Source of the DNA: DAOUJI01 sp965197415
Lineage (GTDB): Bacteria; Chloroflexota; Dehalococcoidia; Lucifugimonadales; JAGWBF01
Assembly: GCA_965197415.1 (NCBI GenBank)
Contig: OZ240207.1
Coordinates: 1,612,001 to 1,676,000, forward strand
Direction of reading: 5' to 3'
Length of the DNA: 64,000 bases
In this document: one piece after another, positions 16,349 through 25,306 of the stretch
Numbering within the stretch: position 1 is the stretch's first letter
How the letters are laid out: every line of letters begins with the position of its first letter
The notes under the pieces: generated by a model
Databases searched by the model: none
What the model was told of the DNA's origin: nothing
The model's input: the letters and a program-made list of their open reading frames with translations, nothing else
Translations under genes and position numbers: made by a program

Positions 16349-17263
16349 ATGGCGCCCCATCTACTCTCGATTCAGGACTTGACCAGCCGTCAAATTGAAG
16401 GGCTGCTGGTGCGAGGTCGAGAGCTGGCCGACGGAGCAGCGGCTGCGTCGCTGGCAGGCAAGACCGTGGCCCTCCTGTTCGACAAGCCGTCCCTCCGGAC
16501 CAAGGTCTCCTTCCAGGTGGGGATTCAGCAACTTGGGGGATATTCGGTATACATGGGGCCGGAAGAGGTGGGTCTGGGCAAGCGGGAGGCGGTGTCCGAC
16601 GTGGCGAGGGTGTTGTCCCGGTACGTGGACTGCATAGTGGCCAGAGTTTTCGGACACGATGACCTGGAGGAACTGGCCCAATGCTCGTCCGTTCCAGTAG
16701 TAAACGCCTTATCCGATTGGGAGCACCCGTGCCAGACCCTGGCCGACCTGATGACGATACGCGACTCGAAAGGCCGCCTTAACAGCCTCAAAGCAGCCTA
16801 TGTGGGAGACGGCAACAACGTGGCCCGCAGCCTTTGCCTGGGCGCAGTGGCGATGGGCATGAGCTTCTCCATCGCGGCGCCCGACGGCTATGGGCTGGAC
16901 GGAGAAACGCTGGAGGCAGCCAGAAGGGCCTCCGACGCGACCGGAGCCGAGTTGAGGACAGTGACCTTGCCCTCGGACGCGGCGGCGGGAGCCGACATAG
17001 TCTACACCGATGTCTGGGCCAGCATGGGACAAGAGGCCGAAGCCCAGACGCGTCGCGCAGCTTTTGAAGGATATACCGTGGACTCAGATCTGATGAGCCA
17101 GGCCGCCGAGGGAGCCATATTCATGCACGACATGCCGGCCCATTACGGTGAAGAGGTGGCTCCGGGAATGCTGGAACATCCCCAGTCTGTCGCATACACC
17201 CAGGCCGAAAACAGGCTCCACGCCCAAAAAGCGCTCCTTGAGTATATAATGGGAGGAGCCTGA
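16349..17263 (+). CDS. argF: ornithine carbamoyltransferase
   Basis: A 304-residue carbamoyltransferase that makes citrulline from ornithine and carbamoyl phosphate. The carbamoyl-phosphate motif is FDKPSLRTK (S48-L-R-T51; usually STRT), and WEHPCQTLAD (126-129 HPCQ) and DVWASMGQE fit ornithine carbamoyltransferase. The usual HCLP motif near the C terminus reads HDMPAHYGEEV, so the ornithine-contacting Cys is Asp. ATG at 16349 follows an AAGGAGG about 8 nt upstream; the reading frame is open further upstream but without homology. No other arginine genes are in the window; der follows 26 nt later. Confidence 0.9.
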   Translation: MAPHLLSIQDLTSRQIEGLLVRGRELADGAAAASLAGKTVALLFDKPSLRTKVSFQVGIQQLGGYSVYMGPEEVGLGKREAVSDVARVLSRYVDCIVARVFGHDDLEELAQCSSVPVVNALSDWEHPCQTLADLMTIRDSKGRLNSLKAAYVGDGNNVARSLCLGAVAMGMSFSIAAPDGYGLDGETLEAARRASDATGAELRTVTLPSDAAAGADIVYTDVWASMGQEAEAQTRRAAFEGYTVDSDLMSQAAEGAIFMHDMPAHYGEEVAPGMLEHPQSVAYTQAENRLHAQKALLEYIMGGA

Positions 17264-17289
17264 CCTCATTATTCCACCCCTGGAGCGCC

Positions 17290-18609
17290 ATGACTAACCC
17301 CCTCGTAGCCATCGTTGGCCGACCAAACGTCGGCAAGTCTACTCTCTTCAACCGCCTGGCCGGAGGCCGCGACGCGATAGTGTCGGACATTCCGGGCACC
17401 ACCCGCGACCGCCTGTTGGACGAGGTGGTCTGGGCCGATTGCCGGATGACCATCGTGGACACCGGTGGACTGGAGCCGCGTCCCCAAGACCCTCTGAGGG
17501 AGCAGGTCAAAGCCCAGGTTGAGGCGGCGGTGGCGGAAGCGGAGATAATCATCTTCGTGATGGACGCTGTAACCGGGCTAAACCCCATGGACGCGGAAAT
17601 CGCCGACTGGCTCCGGCGCATCAACAAGCCCGTCGTTACGGCTGTGAACAAGGCGGACAACCAGAACAGAGAGGCCTCAGGAGCTGAATTCTACGGCCTT
17701 GGGTTGGGAGACCCGTTCCTCATCAGCGCATACCACAACCTGGGAATCCACGACCTGATGGACCATGTGGTGGCACAGCTTCCCCCATCCGAGGAACTCT
17801 ATCCCGACGAAGAGGAGTCTCTCAAGCTGGCGATAATCGGGCGCACCAACGTGGGAAAGTCCATGCTGACCAACGCCATCCTGGGCCAGGACCGGGCCAT
17901 AGTCAGTGAGATTCCTGGCACCACTCGAGACGCCCTGGACACTCGCTTCACCTATGACGGCGCGCCTGTGACCCTTATAGACACGGCGGGCATAAGGCGA
18001 CCCGGCAAGGTGGGCAAGGGAATCGAATACTATTCCACCCTGCGCTCGACCCGTGCGGTGCAACGGTGCGACATAGCCCTGCTGATCATGGACGCGGCTG
18101 AGTTGGCCACCGCCCAGGACGCCCACGTCTCCGGCTATGCATGGGACGCCTACCGAGGCATTGTTGCAGTCATCAACAAATGGGACCTCAGGGAAAACGT
18201 GGACGCCTATGAGAAAGAGGAAGCCATCCAGACCGTCAGGAGCAGGCTCCACTTCATGCCCTACGTCCCCATCACCTTCACGTCTGCCTTGAACGGCGAC
18301 GGGGTGGATGACCTGGTCAAGCTCTCGCTTGCCATATACAAAGAACGGACTCAGAGAGTCCCGCCCGAAAAGCTGAACCGGACATTGATGGACGCCATGG
18401 CCGACCACATGCCCCCGGCCAGACGGGGCAGGCGGCTGAGAATCACCCAGGTGAGACAGCTGGGCGCCAACCCGCCGACGTTCGTCTTTGCTGTAAGCGA
18501 TCCCAAACTGGTACACTTCTCATACGAACGGTTCCTGGAGAATCGGCTTCGCACCGCCTTCGGCTACACGCACACCCATCTAAGGCTCGTGTTCAGACAG
18601 AGGATATAG
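17290..18609 (+). CDS. der: ribosome-biogenesis GTPase Der (EngA)
   Basis: A 439-residue GTPase with two tandem G domains and a C-terminal KH-like domain. G1 motifs are GRPNVGKST (about 10-18) and GRTNVGKSM (about 185). Each domain has a DTGG or DTAG switch (IVDTGGLEPR, LIDTAGIRR) and NKAD/NKWD specificity motifs. Der acts in assembly of the 50S subunit. plsY starts 3 nt after its stop, so the two are co-transcribed. Confidence 0.97.
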   Translation: MTNPLVAIVGRPNVGKSTLFNRLAGGRDAIVSDIPGTTRDRLLDEVVWADCRMTIVDTGGLEPRPQDPLREQVKAQVEAAVAEAEIIIFVMDAVTGLNPMDAEIADWLRRINKPVVTAVNKADNQNREASGAEFYGLGLGDPFLISAYHNLGIHDLMDHVVAQLPPSEELYPDEEESLKLAIIGRTNVGKSMLTNAILGQDRAIVSEIPGTTRDALDTRFTYDGAPVTLIDTAGIRRPGKVGKGIEYYSTLRSTRAVQRCDIALLIMDAAELATAQDAHVSGYAWDAYRGIVAVINKWDLRENVDAYEKEEAIQTVRSRLHFMPYVPITFTSALNGDGVDDLVKLSLAIYKERTQRVPPEKLNRTLMDAMADHMPPARRGRRLRITQVRQLGANPPTFVFAVSDPKLVHFSYERFLENRLRTAFGYTHTHLRLVFRQRI

Positions 18610-18612
18610 TTC

Positions 18613-19347
18613 ATGGCCCAGGTCGTGACAGCCCTGATTATTCCCCCGGCGCTGGCCATATACGTCGCCATAATGCTCGTAAGGGCTGACCTGGACTCCG
18701 CCGCGGGACAGTACGCCCTCCTCATCCCAGTCGCCTACGTTCTGGGCTCGATCCCCTGGGGCTTCCTGATTGGGCTGGCCGTGAAGGGTGTGGACATACG
18801 GCAGTACGGCAGCGGGAAGATAGGGACTTCAAACGTCCTCCGGACTGCAGGCGGCAAGTTCGCGGCGCTGGCGTTGGCGTTGGACCTGAGCAAGGGGCTT
18901 CTTGCCGTTCTCATGGCACGGCTGGTGGCCGATGACCCTGGAGTGGAGGTCGTGGCGGGCTTGGCAGCCCTGGCAGGTCACAACTGGTCCGTGTTCCTGA
19001 ATTTCAAGGGCGGCAGGGGAATAGCCACGGGTCTCGGGGGATTGCTCATCATGGAGCCCATAGCCGGCGCCATAGCCGTTGGAGTATTCCTGCCGGTGAC
19101 ACTGCTCACCCGAATCCTTTCGTTAGGCTCCATCGTTTCCAACTGGGCGGCATTCTTTGTGTTGCTGGGTATAGTCCTTTTGGAATACACCTCCGCCACA
19201 TACCTCTGGTACACGGGAATTGGCTGTGCGCTCATCACCTGGCAACACAGGGACAACATCCAACGCATCATACGCGGGACCGAGAGACGCCTGGGCCAAC
19301 CCGCCGAACAACTGGAAGAAGCCTCCACTCCCGGAGCGGGCGGATAG
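18613..19347 (+). CDS. plsY: acyl-phosphate:glycerol-3-phosphate acyltransferase
   Basis: A 244-residue membrane protein that makes lysophosphatidic acid from acyl phosphate and glycerol 3-phosphate. Motifs are VLGSIPWGFLIG, GSGKIGTSNVLRTAGGK with the ALALDLSKG extension, and GHNWSVFLNFKGGRGIATG, with several hydrophobic helices between. An N-terminal helix of about 35 residues and a C-terminal tail make it longer than the usual 200-residue PlsY. It lies between der and gpsA, which supplies its glycerol-3-phosphate substrate, so the operon is metabolically coherent. Confidence 0.94.
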   Translation: MAQVVTALIIPPALAIYVAIMLVRADLDSAAGQYALLIPVAYVLGSIPWGFLIGLAVKGVDIRQYGSGKIGTSNVLRTAGGKFAALALALDLSKGLLAVLMARLVADDPGVEVVAGLAALAGHNWSVFLNFKGGRGIATGLGGLLIMEPIAGAIAVGVFLPVTLLTRILSLGSIVSNWAAFFVLLGIVLLEYTSATYLWYTGIGCALITWQHRDNIQRIIRGTERRLGQPAEQLEEASTPGAGG

Positions 19348-19363
19348 TACGCCGGCCGTCGCC

Positions 19364-20374
19364 ATGTCCAGTGCAACGGTAATCGGTCCCACAAGCTGGG
19401 GAACGACCCTGGCCATCATCCTTGCCAAGAACGGAGTCCAGACCACCCTTCTGGCCCGCACTGAGGCCGAGGCCGCAGCGCTTGAAGCAGCCCGCGAGAA
19501 CGCCCGATTTTTGCCTGGAGTGTCCTTTCCGGAAGGATTGACCTGCACCCACGACTACGGTGAAGCCCTGGCCAGCACCGACATGCTGGCGTTGGCCGTG
19601 CCTTCTAGCAGCTTCCGGCACAACGTGCGCCGCATTTACGATTCGATTAACGGGAGCCCTATAGTCCTCAGCGCCTCCAAGGGGCTGGAAATGGACACCG
19701 GTAAGTCCATGAGCCAGGCGCTGCTGGAAGAGCTGCCGGAGGGCCTGGCCGACCGCATCGCTGTGCTGTCAGGCCCCAATCTTGCCAAGGAAATCGTAAG
19801 CGGCATGCCCGCTTCCACGGTGATAGCCTCCGCCGACGAAAGAGTGGCGGCCCAGGCCCAAGCCATGTTCATGTCGCCCAGCTTCCGCGTGTACGTCAAC
19901 GACGACATCATCGGCGTCGAGCTTGGGGGGGCTCTCAAAAACATCATCGCCTTGGGGGCTGGGATATGCGACGGCCTTGGAGCGGGAGACAACAGCAAGG
20001 CCGCTTTCATGACCAGGGGCCTGGCAGAAATCACCCGGCTTGGAACGGCCGCTGGGGCAAATCCCGCCACGTTTGCCGGGCTGGCCGGAGTGGGCGACCT
20101 GATGGCCACCTGCACCAGCCCTCTCAGCCGCAACCACCACGTTGGAGTGCAGCTAGCGTCAGGGAAACGCCTTCAAGACATCCTCGACGGCATGGACAAC
20201 GTGGCCGAGGGAGTGTACACCACGGTAGCGGCCTTGAAGATGGCCGATTCGCTAGGAGTGGAGATGCCCATTACTCAGGCCACTTACCGCGTTCTCTACG
20301 AGGGTCTCGACCCTCAGCAGGCGGCGGCGGAGCTGATGGGGCGCCCGCCGCGCTCAGAGTTGGAGCGGCCCTAA
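19364..20374 (+). CDS. gpsA: glycerol-3-phosphate dehydrogenase [NAD(P)+]
   Basis: A 336-residue enzyme that reduces dihydroxyacetone phosphate to glycerol 3-phosphate for phospholipid synthesis. The substrate-binding Lys lies in ELGGALKNIIALGAG, with VLSGPNLAKEI and GLAGVGDLMATCTSPLSRN also typical. The nucleotide loop near the N terminus reads VIGPTSWGTTLA, where the usual form is GxGxxG (GAGSWG). ATG at 19364 puts this loop at residues 6-17. It follows plsY by 16 nt. Its TAA interlocks with the stop of convergent rsmE (CTAA, 20371-20374). Confidence 0.94.
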   Translation: MSSATVIGPTSWGTTLAIILAKNGVQTTLLARTEAEAAALEAARENARFLPGVSFPEGLTCTHDYGEALASTDMLALAVPSSSFRHNVRRIYDSINGSPIVLSASKGLEMDTGKSMSQALLEELPEGLADRIAVLSGPNLAKEIVSGMPASTVIASADERVAAQAQAMFMSPSFRVYVNDDIIGVELGGALKNIIALGAGICDGLGAGDNSKAAFMTRGLAEITRLGTAAGANPATFAGLAGVGDLMATCTSPLSRNHHVGVQLASGKRLQDILDGMDNVAEGVYTTVAALKMADSLGVEMPITQATYRVLYEGLDPQQAAAELMGRPPRSELERP

Positions 20375-21117
20375 GGCTCCATTTCTCCCAGGGCGTACAT
20401 CAATGCGCTGACCGCCGCTATACCAGCGGTCTCGGCCCGGAGTGTCCTCCTGCCCAGACTCACCGGGGCCAGGCCTCTTCCAAGAGCATAATCGACCTCT
20501 TCCCGATCGAGTCCACCCTCCGGGCCGATTATCAAGGCCACTTCTTTCGAGTCTGGGGCTTCTGAAACAGCCGCAGAGAGGCTTTTGACACTTTCACCCT
20601 CCCAGGGGAGCGCAACCAGCGTGGAGGCGTTTTCTAGGGCGTCACAGACTTCCTTAAAGGCCACTGGGTCCGCCACATCGGGGATAACGGCCCGTCCCGA
20701 CTGTTCGGCGGCCTCCACAATAATCTTTCTCCATCTGGCCAGCCTTGCGGGCTGGGACTCACCCCGAACTCTCGGCACTGACCTACGACAGTGCATCGGA
20801 ACAAAGCAGGAAACGCCCAGCTCGGTCCCCTTCTGCAGCGTCCAGTCGAACTTGTTTCCCTTCATCACTCCTTGGTAGAGCGTAAGCCTGACTGTGGGTT
20901 CTCCCCTTCCCCTCTCCGAAGACAGGACGCGCCCTGCTGCGTAGTCTCTTGCAACGCTGTGCAGCCGGACAGTCCACTCCATGCCGGAGCCGTCGAAAAG
21001 GACGATCTCGGCGCCGGGAGCCAACCTGAGGACTCTGCCGATGCGGTGGGCGACCTCGCCATGGATCTCCACGTGGTCATCGCCGATCCATTCGGACGGA
21101 ACAAAAAACCGGTGCAC
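20371..21117 (-). CDS. rsmE: 16S rRNA m3U1498 methyltransferase RsmE
   Basis: A 248-residue SPOUT-class methyltransferase. It begins HRFFVPSEWIGDD, with an HRIGRVLRLAPGAEI PUA-like segment. The knotted SAM site is EVALIIGPEGGLDREEVDYA and VSLGRRTLRAETAGIAAV. It methylates U1498 of 16S rRNA. The start is GTG, 5 nt past the stop of prmA. prmA-rsmE is a common conserved pair downstream of dnaJ. Confidence 0.95.
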   Translation of the reverse strand: MHRFFVPSEWIGDDHVEIHGEVAHRIGRVLRLAPGAEIVLFDGSGMEWTVRLHSVARDYAAGRVLSSERGRGEPTVRLTLYQGVMKGNKFDWTLQKGTELGVSCFVPMHCRRSVPRVRGESQPARLARWRKIIVEAAEQSGRAVIPDVADPVAFKEVCDALENASTLVALPWEGESVKSLSAAVSEAPDSKEVALIIGPEGGLDREEVDYALGRGLAPVSLGRRTLRAETAGIAAVSALMYALGEMEP

Positions 21118-21121
21118 TGGC

Positions 21122-21982
21122 CTACTCCGGCTTCGACAAGACCATCGCCGTCCAGTCGTCCTGGACCGTAGACGACTGCAAAGTGAGTCCAGCGGCCAGA
21201 AATGCTTCTACAACCCCGTCCGATTGGCTTTGAATGATGCCCGAGGCCACCAAAGCGCCGCCCGGCTTCAATGCCGAGAAGAGGGCATCAGACCGTTCAG
21301 TCAGCACCCTGGCGCTGATGTTTGCCACCGCCAGGTCGAATTCGGCTTCGCGAGCGGTTTGATAAGGAATGGAGCCCTTCACCAGCGCGACCTGGGACAG
21401 CAACTTGGCGGCCCTGAGGTTCCGCCGGGCCGTCCTGACGGCCAGGGGATCTATGTCGACGGCCACCGCGGAGCCGGCGCCCAGCCGGAGCGCCAGGATG
21501 GTTAGGATGCCTGAGCCCGCGCCCAGGTCCAGCAGCTTCACCCCGGGCTTGACCAGCTCTTCCAGGGCCTCCATGCACATTCTGGTGGTGGGATGGTAGC
21601 CGGTGCCGAAAGCCATTCCGGGGTCCAGCTCGATAACCAGGTCGCCTTCCACGGGTTCATACTCAATCCAGGATGGTTTGACGACCAGCCGCTTTCCCAG
21701 TCGCAGCAGGCTGAAATGGGACTTCCAGGCCTCTTCCCACTGGGTGTCCTCCAGGTCCTGCACCTGAAGGACGGCGGACGGCTCGATGGAACGGACCAAG
21801 TTAACCCCCACCTCTATGTGTGCACGTCGTCGTTTGGAGGCGGAGGTCAGATATGTGCGCAACTTGAGGCTGCCGTCAACCTGGTGTTCGGCGGAGAACC
21901 CGTGGCCGTATTTTCCAAAGAGATAGGAAATCGGTTCCACATACTCGGGAGGGACGGTTACGCTAAGCTCCTGCCAGACCAT
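21122..21982 (-). CDS. prmA: ribosomal protein L11 methyltransferase
   Basis: A 286-residue SAM-dependent methyltransferase. The C-terminal Rossmann domain shows LDLGAGSGILTILALRLGAG (motif I), VDIDPLAVRTARRNL and DLAVANISARVL. ELDPGMAFGTGYHPTTRMC just before it is typical of PrmA. The N-terminal portion corresponds to the L11-recognition domain. It lies between dnaJ and rsmE in the usual order. Confidence 0.95.
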   Translation of the reverse strand: MVWQELSVTVPPEYVEPISYLFGKYGHGFSAEHQVDGSLKLRTYLTSASKRRRAHIEVGVNLVRSIEPSAVLQVQDLEDTQWEEAWKSHFSLLRLGKRLVVKPSWIEYEPVEGDLVIELDPGMAFGTGYHPTTRMCMEALEELVKPGVKLLDLGAGSGILTILALRLGAGSAVAVDIDPLAVRTARRNLRAAKLLSQVALVKGSIPYQTAREAEFDLAVANISARVLTERSDALFSALKPGGALVASGIIQSQSDGVVEAFLAAGLTLQSSTVQDDWTAMVLSKPE

Positions 21983-22057
21983 TAAACCTAATCAAAAAGC
22001 CCGGTCAACTGATGATGGACCTAGGCCGAGACAATCCGGGGTTGATATGACCAAGGA

Positions 22058-23188
22058 CTATCCGAGGGCATCCTTGATTTTGTCGAAAATCCCTTTGTCT
22101 TTTGAATGGCCGTTTTCGGGCTTCTCCAGAGTGTCTCCCAACTCACGGATAAGCTGCTTCTGACGTGGGTCCAAGCTTGTAGGCACCTCGACCTTGACGG
22201 GCATCACCAGGTCGCCCCGACGGCTTCCGCCGTTGATCAACGGCACTCCCTTGCCCTTCATCTTGAATATTGAGCCGGGCTGCGTTCCCGGAGGGATTTT
22301 GACAGTCTCTACGTCCCCGGAAAGGGTTACTATCTCCACCTCATCGCCAAGCGCTGCCTGCACCACGTTTATAGGCAGCTCGTAAACAAGGTCGTAGCCA
22401 TCTCGCTGGAACCGCCTATGAGGCTCCACGGAGACCCCGACGTAGAGGTTGCCGGGAACTCCACCGCCGGTCCCGACGTGGCCCTCTCCAGTTAGGCGCA
22501 CCTGCATCCCGTCTTCGATGCCGCCGGGTATCCTCACCCCTATCTTGCGGGCCTGACGCTTCGAGCCGGCGCCGCTGCATGAGTTGCAGGGATGGAGAAT
22601 GATGTTACCTCGACCCCGGCAAGTGGAGCAGGGGGTGACCTGGGAGAACTGACCAAATAACGCTCTCTGCGTCCGCCGCAGCTGGCCCATGCCCTTGCAG
22701 GTGGCACAGGTCTGGGTGTCGGTTCCAGGCTCACTTCCCGTCCCGGCACATTCTGCGCACCGCTCTACGCGGTTCACTTGCACTTCTTTTTCGACCCCGA
22801 ACACTGACTCCTCGAAGGAGACGTCAACGCCAACCTGAACGTCGCCGCCCCTTTGTGCCGTGGAGCCGCCCCGTCCGGCAAAGTCGCCGAAGAAGGAGTC
22901 GAAGATGTCTCCGAACCCGCCGAAAACGTCGAAGCCATCAAAATTCCGGGACCCGCTAGCGTCGGTGGTGACGCCCGCATGGCCGAACCGGTCGTACCTG
23001 GAGCGCTTCTCCGGGTCTGTAAGGACCTGATAGGCCTCGTTGACCTCTTTGAACTTCCCCTCGGCGTCCGGGCTCTTGTTGCGGTCCGGGTGGTAGTCCA
23101 TGGCCTTCTTCCTGAAAGCCTTTCGGACGTCCTCTTCCGAGGACCCCCGGGACACTCCTAGTACGTCGTAGTAATCTCTCTTCTGCAT
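22058..23188 (-). CDS. dnaJ: chaperone protein DnaJ
   Basis: A 376-residue type I J-protein. The N-terminal J domain has the HPD motif in DYHPDRNKSPD, followed by a short Gly/Phe region. The zinc domain has four CxxCxGxG repeats (CAECAGTG, CATCKGMG, CSTCRGRG, CNSCSGAG), and the substrate-binding C-terminal domain ends with KDKGIFDKIKDALG. It stimulates DnaK ATPase. dnaK and grpE are not adjacent, so hrcA-dnaJ-prmA-rsmE is a reduced heat-shock operon. Confidence 0.97.
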   Translation of the reverse strand: MQKRDYYDVLGVSRGSSEEDVRKAFRKKAMDYHPDRNKSPDAEGKFKEVNEAYQVLTDPEKRSRYDRFGHAGVTTDASGSRNFDGFDVFGGFGDIFDSFFGDFAGRGGSTAQRGGDVQVGVDVSFEESVFGVEKEVQVNRVERCAECAGTGSEPGTDTQTCATCKGMGQLRRTQRALFGQFSQVTPCSTCRGRGNIILHPCNSCSGAGSKRQARKIGVRIPGGIEDGMQVRLTGEGHVGTGGGVPGNLYVGVSVEPHRRFQRDGYDLVYELPINVVQAALGDEVEIVTLSGDVETVKIPPGTQPGSIFKMKGKGVPLINGGSRRGDLVMPVKVEVPTSLDPRQKQLIRELGDTLEKPENGHSKDKGIFDKIKDALG

Positions 23189-23285
23189 AGTCAGGTTGTG
23201 GTGCGCAAAACTACACGGTAATTATAAGGCAGGGGTTGGTCACACTCAAGGAGCGTCAAAGCGTCCGTAGGAAAACCGAGCTTCC

Positions 23286-24341
23286 TTAGATGCGCCCGTT
23301 GACGCCCATCATCAGGCGGCTCATCAACGACGACAGGAACCGGACTCCACCGATGGTCGTCTCGTAGCCTATGCGCGTCGGGCCCACCACTCCGATGGTT
23401 CCCGAAGCTTCTTGAGGCACACCGTATCTGCTTAGGACAATTGTAAAGGGCTTGAGGACTTCATGAGAGTTTTCTTCACCTATGAACACACCCACGGAAC
23501 CCGGACCCGGCGCCTCAGCCAGCATGGAGTTGATAAGGACCCGCTCCTCCACCATCCCCACGACTTCACGGGCCAGGGCGGTGCGGTCGAACTCCGGCTG
23601 GCCAAGAAGAAGCCGGAGCCCGTCAACGTAGAAGTCCACTGACGCTTCCAGGTCCATCTTCTTAAGGGCCAGGAGGGCCTGGGCTTTCACCTTGTTCTCC
23701 AGGGGAGTAAGTTCCAGGTCCTTTTCTTTGCCCATTATCTCGCTGTGCTTCAGCCCGGCGATGTTATCATTCAGCTTGTTGGCCGCCTTGGTCAGGTCTT
23801 CCTGGGTTGTGGGTTCCTCCAGCGGAAGAAGCTGTTTCGCCAGCGTGGCACCCCTGAGAACAATGATTATCAGCGCAAGGAAGTCCTGCAAGTAGACCAA
23901 CTGAATGTAGTTCAGGCGATTGGCGTCGGCGCGAGGAAGGGTGACGATGGCCATGTTCCCCAGGGTTTCGGACAGAGCCGAGGCAGCCGTCTGGACCCAC
24001 ACCTCCATGTCCATGTCGGCTTGCCGGAACTGGTCCCGTATCTCGTCCTTGAGGTTGACAGGCAACTCCGGCGGCTCGTCCAGGGTTTCCACGAAGTAGC
24101 GGTAACCCTTGTCCGAGGGGACGCCTCCGGCGGATATGTGGGGCCTCTTGATGTAGCCGCCCTCCTCAAGCTCCGCCATCTCGTTCCTGATGGTCGCGGG
24201 GCTCACTTTGAGCAGCGAGACACGGGCGATGTCTCCGGACCCCACGGGTGAGGCCGTATTGATGAACTCACTCACCAGGGTCTTGAGCACAACGCCGGTG
24301 CGTTCCTTTAGCGGCTGCGGACCTGCTTTCACTCTTTCCAC
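23286..24341 (-). CDS. hrcA: heat-inducible transcription repressor HrcA
   Basis: A 351-residue repressor of class I heat-shock genes. The N-terminal winged helix reads VKVSPATIRNEMAELEEGGY and is followed by KRPHISAGGVPSDKGYRYFV, a family hallmark. The C-terminal GAF-like domain ends VGVVGPTRIGYETTIGGVRF. The start is GTG at 24341 (another GTG lies 9 nt further in). A TTGACA-17-TAGATT promoter lies just upstream, but no CIRCE operator (TTAGCACTC-N9-GAGTGCTAA) is visible there. Confidence 0.95.
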   Translation of the reverse strand: MERVKAGPQPLKERTGVVLKTLVSEFINTASPVGSGDIARVSLLKVSPATIRNEMAELEEGGYIKRPHISAGGVPSDKGYRYFVETLDEPPELPVNLKDEIRDQFRQADMDMEVWVQTAASALSETLGNMAIVTLPRADANRLNYIQLVYLQDFLALIIIVLRGATLAKQLLPLEEPTTQEDLTKAANKLNDNIAGLKHSEIMGKEKDLELTPLENKVKAQALLALKKMDLEASVDFYVDGLRLLLGQPEFDRTALAREVVGMVEERVLINSMLAEAPGPGSVGVFIGEENSHEVLKPFTIVLSRYGVPQEASGTIGVVGPTRIGYETTIGGVRFLSSLMSRLMMGVNGRI

Positions 24342-24382
24342 CCTTACCCGTCAATGCCTGGAGCGCTTGTGAGTTAGAAGGG

Positions 24383-24411
24383 AATCTAGCATCGCCTCTT
24401 ATGACTGTCAA
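24383..24411 (-). promoter_or_regulatory. hrcA operon promoter
   Basis: On the reverse strand TTGACA (24411-24406), 17 nt, then TAGATT (24388-24383). The expected transcript start is about 35 nt before the GTG of hrcA. Confidence 0.6.
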
Positions 24412-24489
24412 GCGGATTATAGGTCAATTGACGCTTTTAGTTATGGAATGTAAAGACCCATTTCGCCTGGAAGACACGCATAGAACTCC

Positions 24490-24525
24490 TTGACATCGGA
24501 TTCTGTATGTTGGTTGAATAACCAA
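24490..24525 (+). promoter_or_regulatory. bioY promoter with overlapping operator-like palindrome
   Basis: TTGACA (24490-24495), an 18-nt spacer and TTGAAT (24514-24519). A perfect inverted repeat TTGGTT-GAAT-AACCAA (24510-24525) covers the -10. It differs from the classical BirA operator. A repressor bound here would block bioY transcription, so it is a candidate biotin-responsive site. Confidence 0.5.
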
Positions 24526-24577
24526 GCGGTCTGGAAGTGGGCCGCTAAGCTAAAGACACAAAGGACGACAGCTTCAA

Positions 24578-25306
24578 ATGCGTCCATCAACCACAGCCCC
24601 CACACTTGTCGCCGCGGCCTTCCCCGCCCCCCAGGTGGACGCCCGCATCAAGTGGGCTGCGCGCGAGATTGCGTTGATACTGGGATTCGCATGGTTCGTC
24701 GCCCTATGCGCACAGATAGCCGTCAACACACCTTGGACGCCAGTGCCCTTCACCGGACAGACCTTCGCTGTTCTTTTCACAGGCGGCGCCTTGGGGGCGT
24801 GGCGGGGCGCCGCCAGCCTCAGCGTCTACTTGATCATGGGGATCATCGGCATCCCTGTGTTCGCTCCACTCGGAATCGACGCCGACACATGGTACGTCCA
24901 CTTCATCCTGTCCTCCGACTTCACATGGGACGGGTCACGGTTCTTTATCTGGCAGCCGCACTCCATTTGGGCCATGAGCAGCTTCGGATACATCCTCGGC
25001 TTCATAGTCACGGCCATCCTGGTCGGATGGCTGGCTGAACGCCAATGGGACCGCAAGCCCTGGGTCCACCTGGGAATGCTCATGGGCAACATCGTCCTCT
25101 ACGTCCCCGGGCTCCTGTGGCTGTCATTCTGGATAGTCAGGGAAGAACTCCAAATCGACGGCATGGGCCTGTGGCCGCAGACCCTCGAGTGGGGCCTCTA
25201 CCCCTTCATCGTCGGCGACCTCATGAAGCTGATGCTCGCGTCACTGGCCCTGCCTCTGGGCTGGGCTATAGTGAACCGTTGGAAGGGGTCCAAGGATTGG
25301 ACATAA
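24578..25306 (+). CDS. bioY: biotin transporter BioY (ECF S-component)
   Basis: A 242-residue membrane protein with about six hydrophobic helices. TPVPFTGQTFAVLFTGGALG and YLIMGIIGIPVFAP match the BioY signature. It binds biotin and works with an energy-coupling module (AT ATPases and T protein) that is not encoded nearby. A tryptophan-rich insert after the third helix (SSDFTWDGSRFFIWQPHS) makes it longer than the usual 190 residues. It overlaps the following MBL-fold gene by 10 nt. Confidence 0.9.
   Translation: MRPSTTAPTLVAAAFPAPQVDARIKWAAREIALILGFAWFVALCAQIAVNTPWTPVPFTGQTFAVLFTGGALGAWRGAASLSVYLIMGIIGIPVFAPLGIDADTWYVHFILSSDFTWDGSRFFIWQPHSIWAMSSFGYILGFIVTAILVGWLAERQWDRKPWVHLGMLMGNIVLYVPGLLWLSFWIVREELQIDGMGLWPQTLEWGLYPFIVGDLMKLMLASLALPLGWAIVNRWKGSKDWT

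Noticed and set aside
24342..24480. CIRCE heat-shock operator
   Set aside because: I looked for TTAGCACTC-N9-GAGTGCTAA upstream of hrcA and found only short partial matches.
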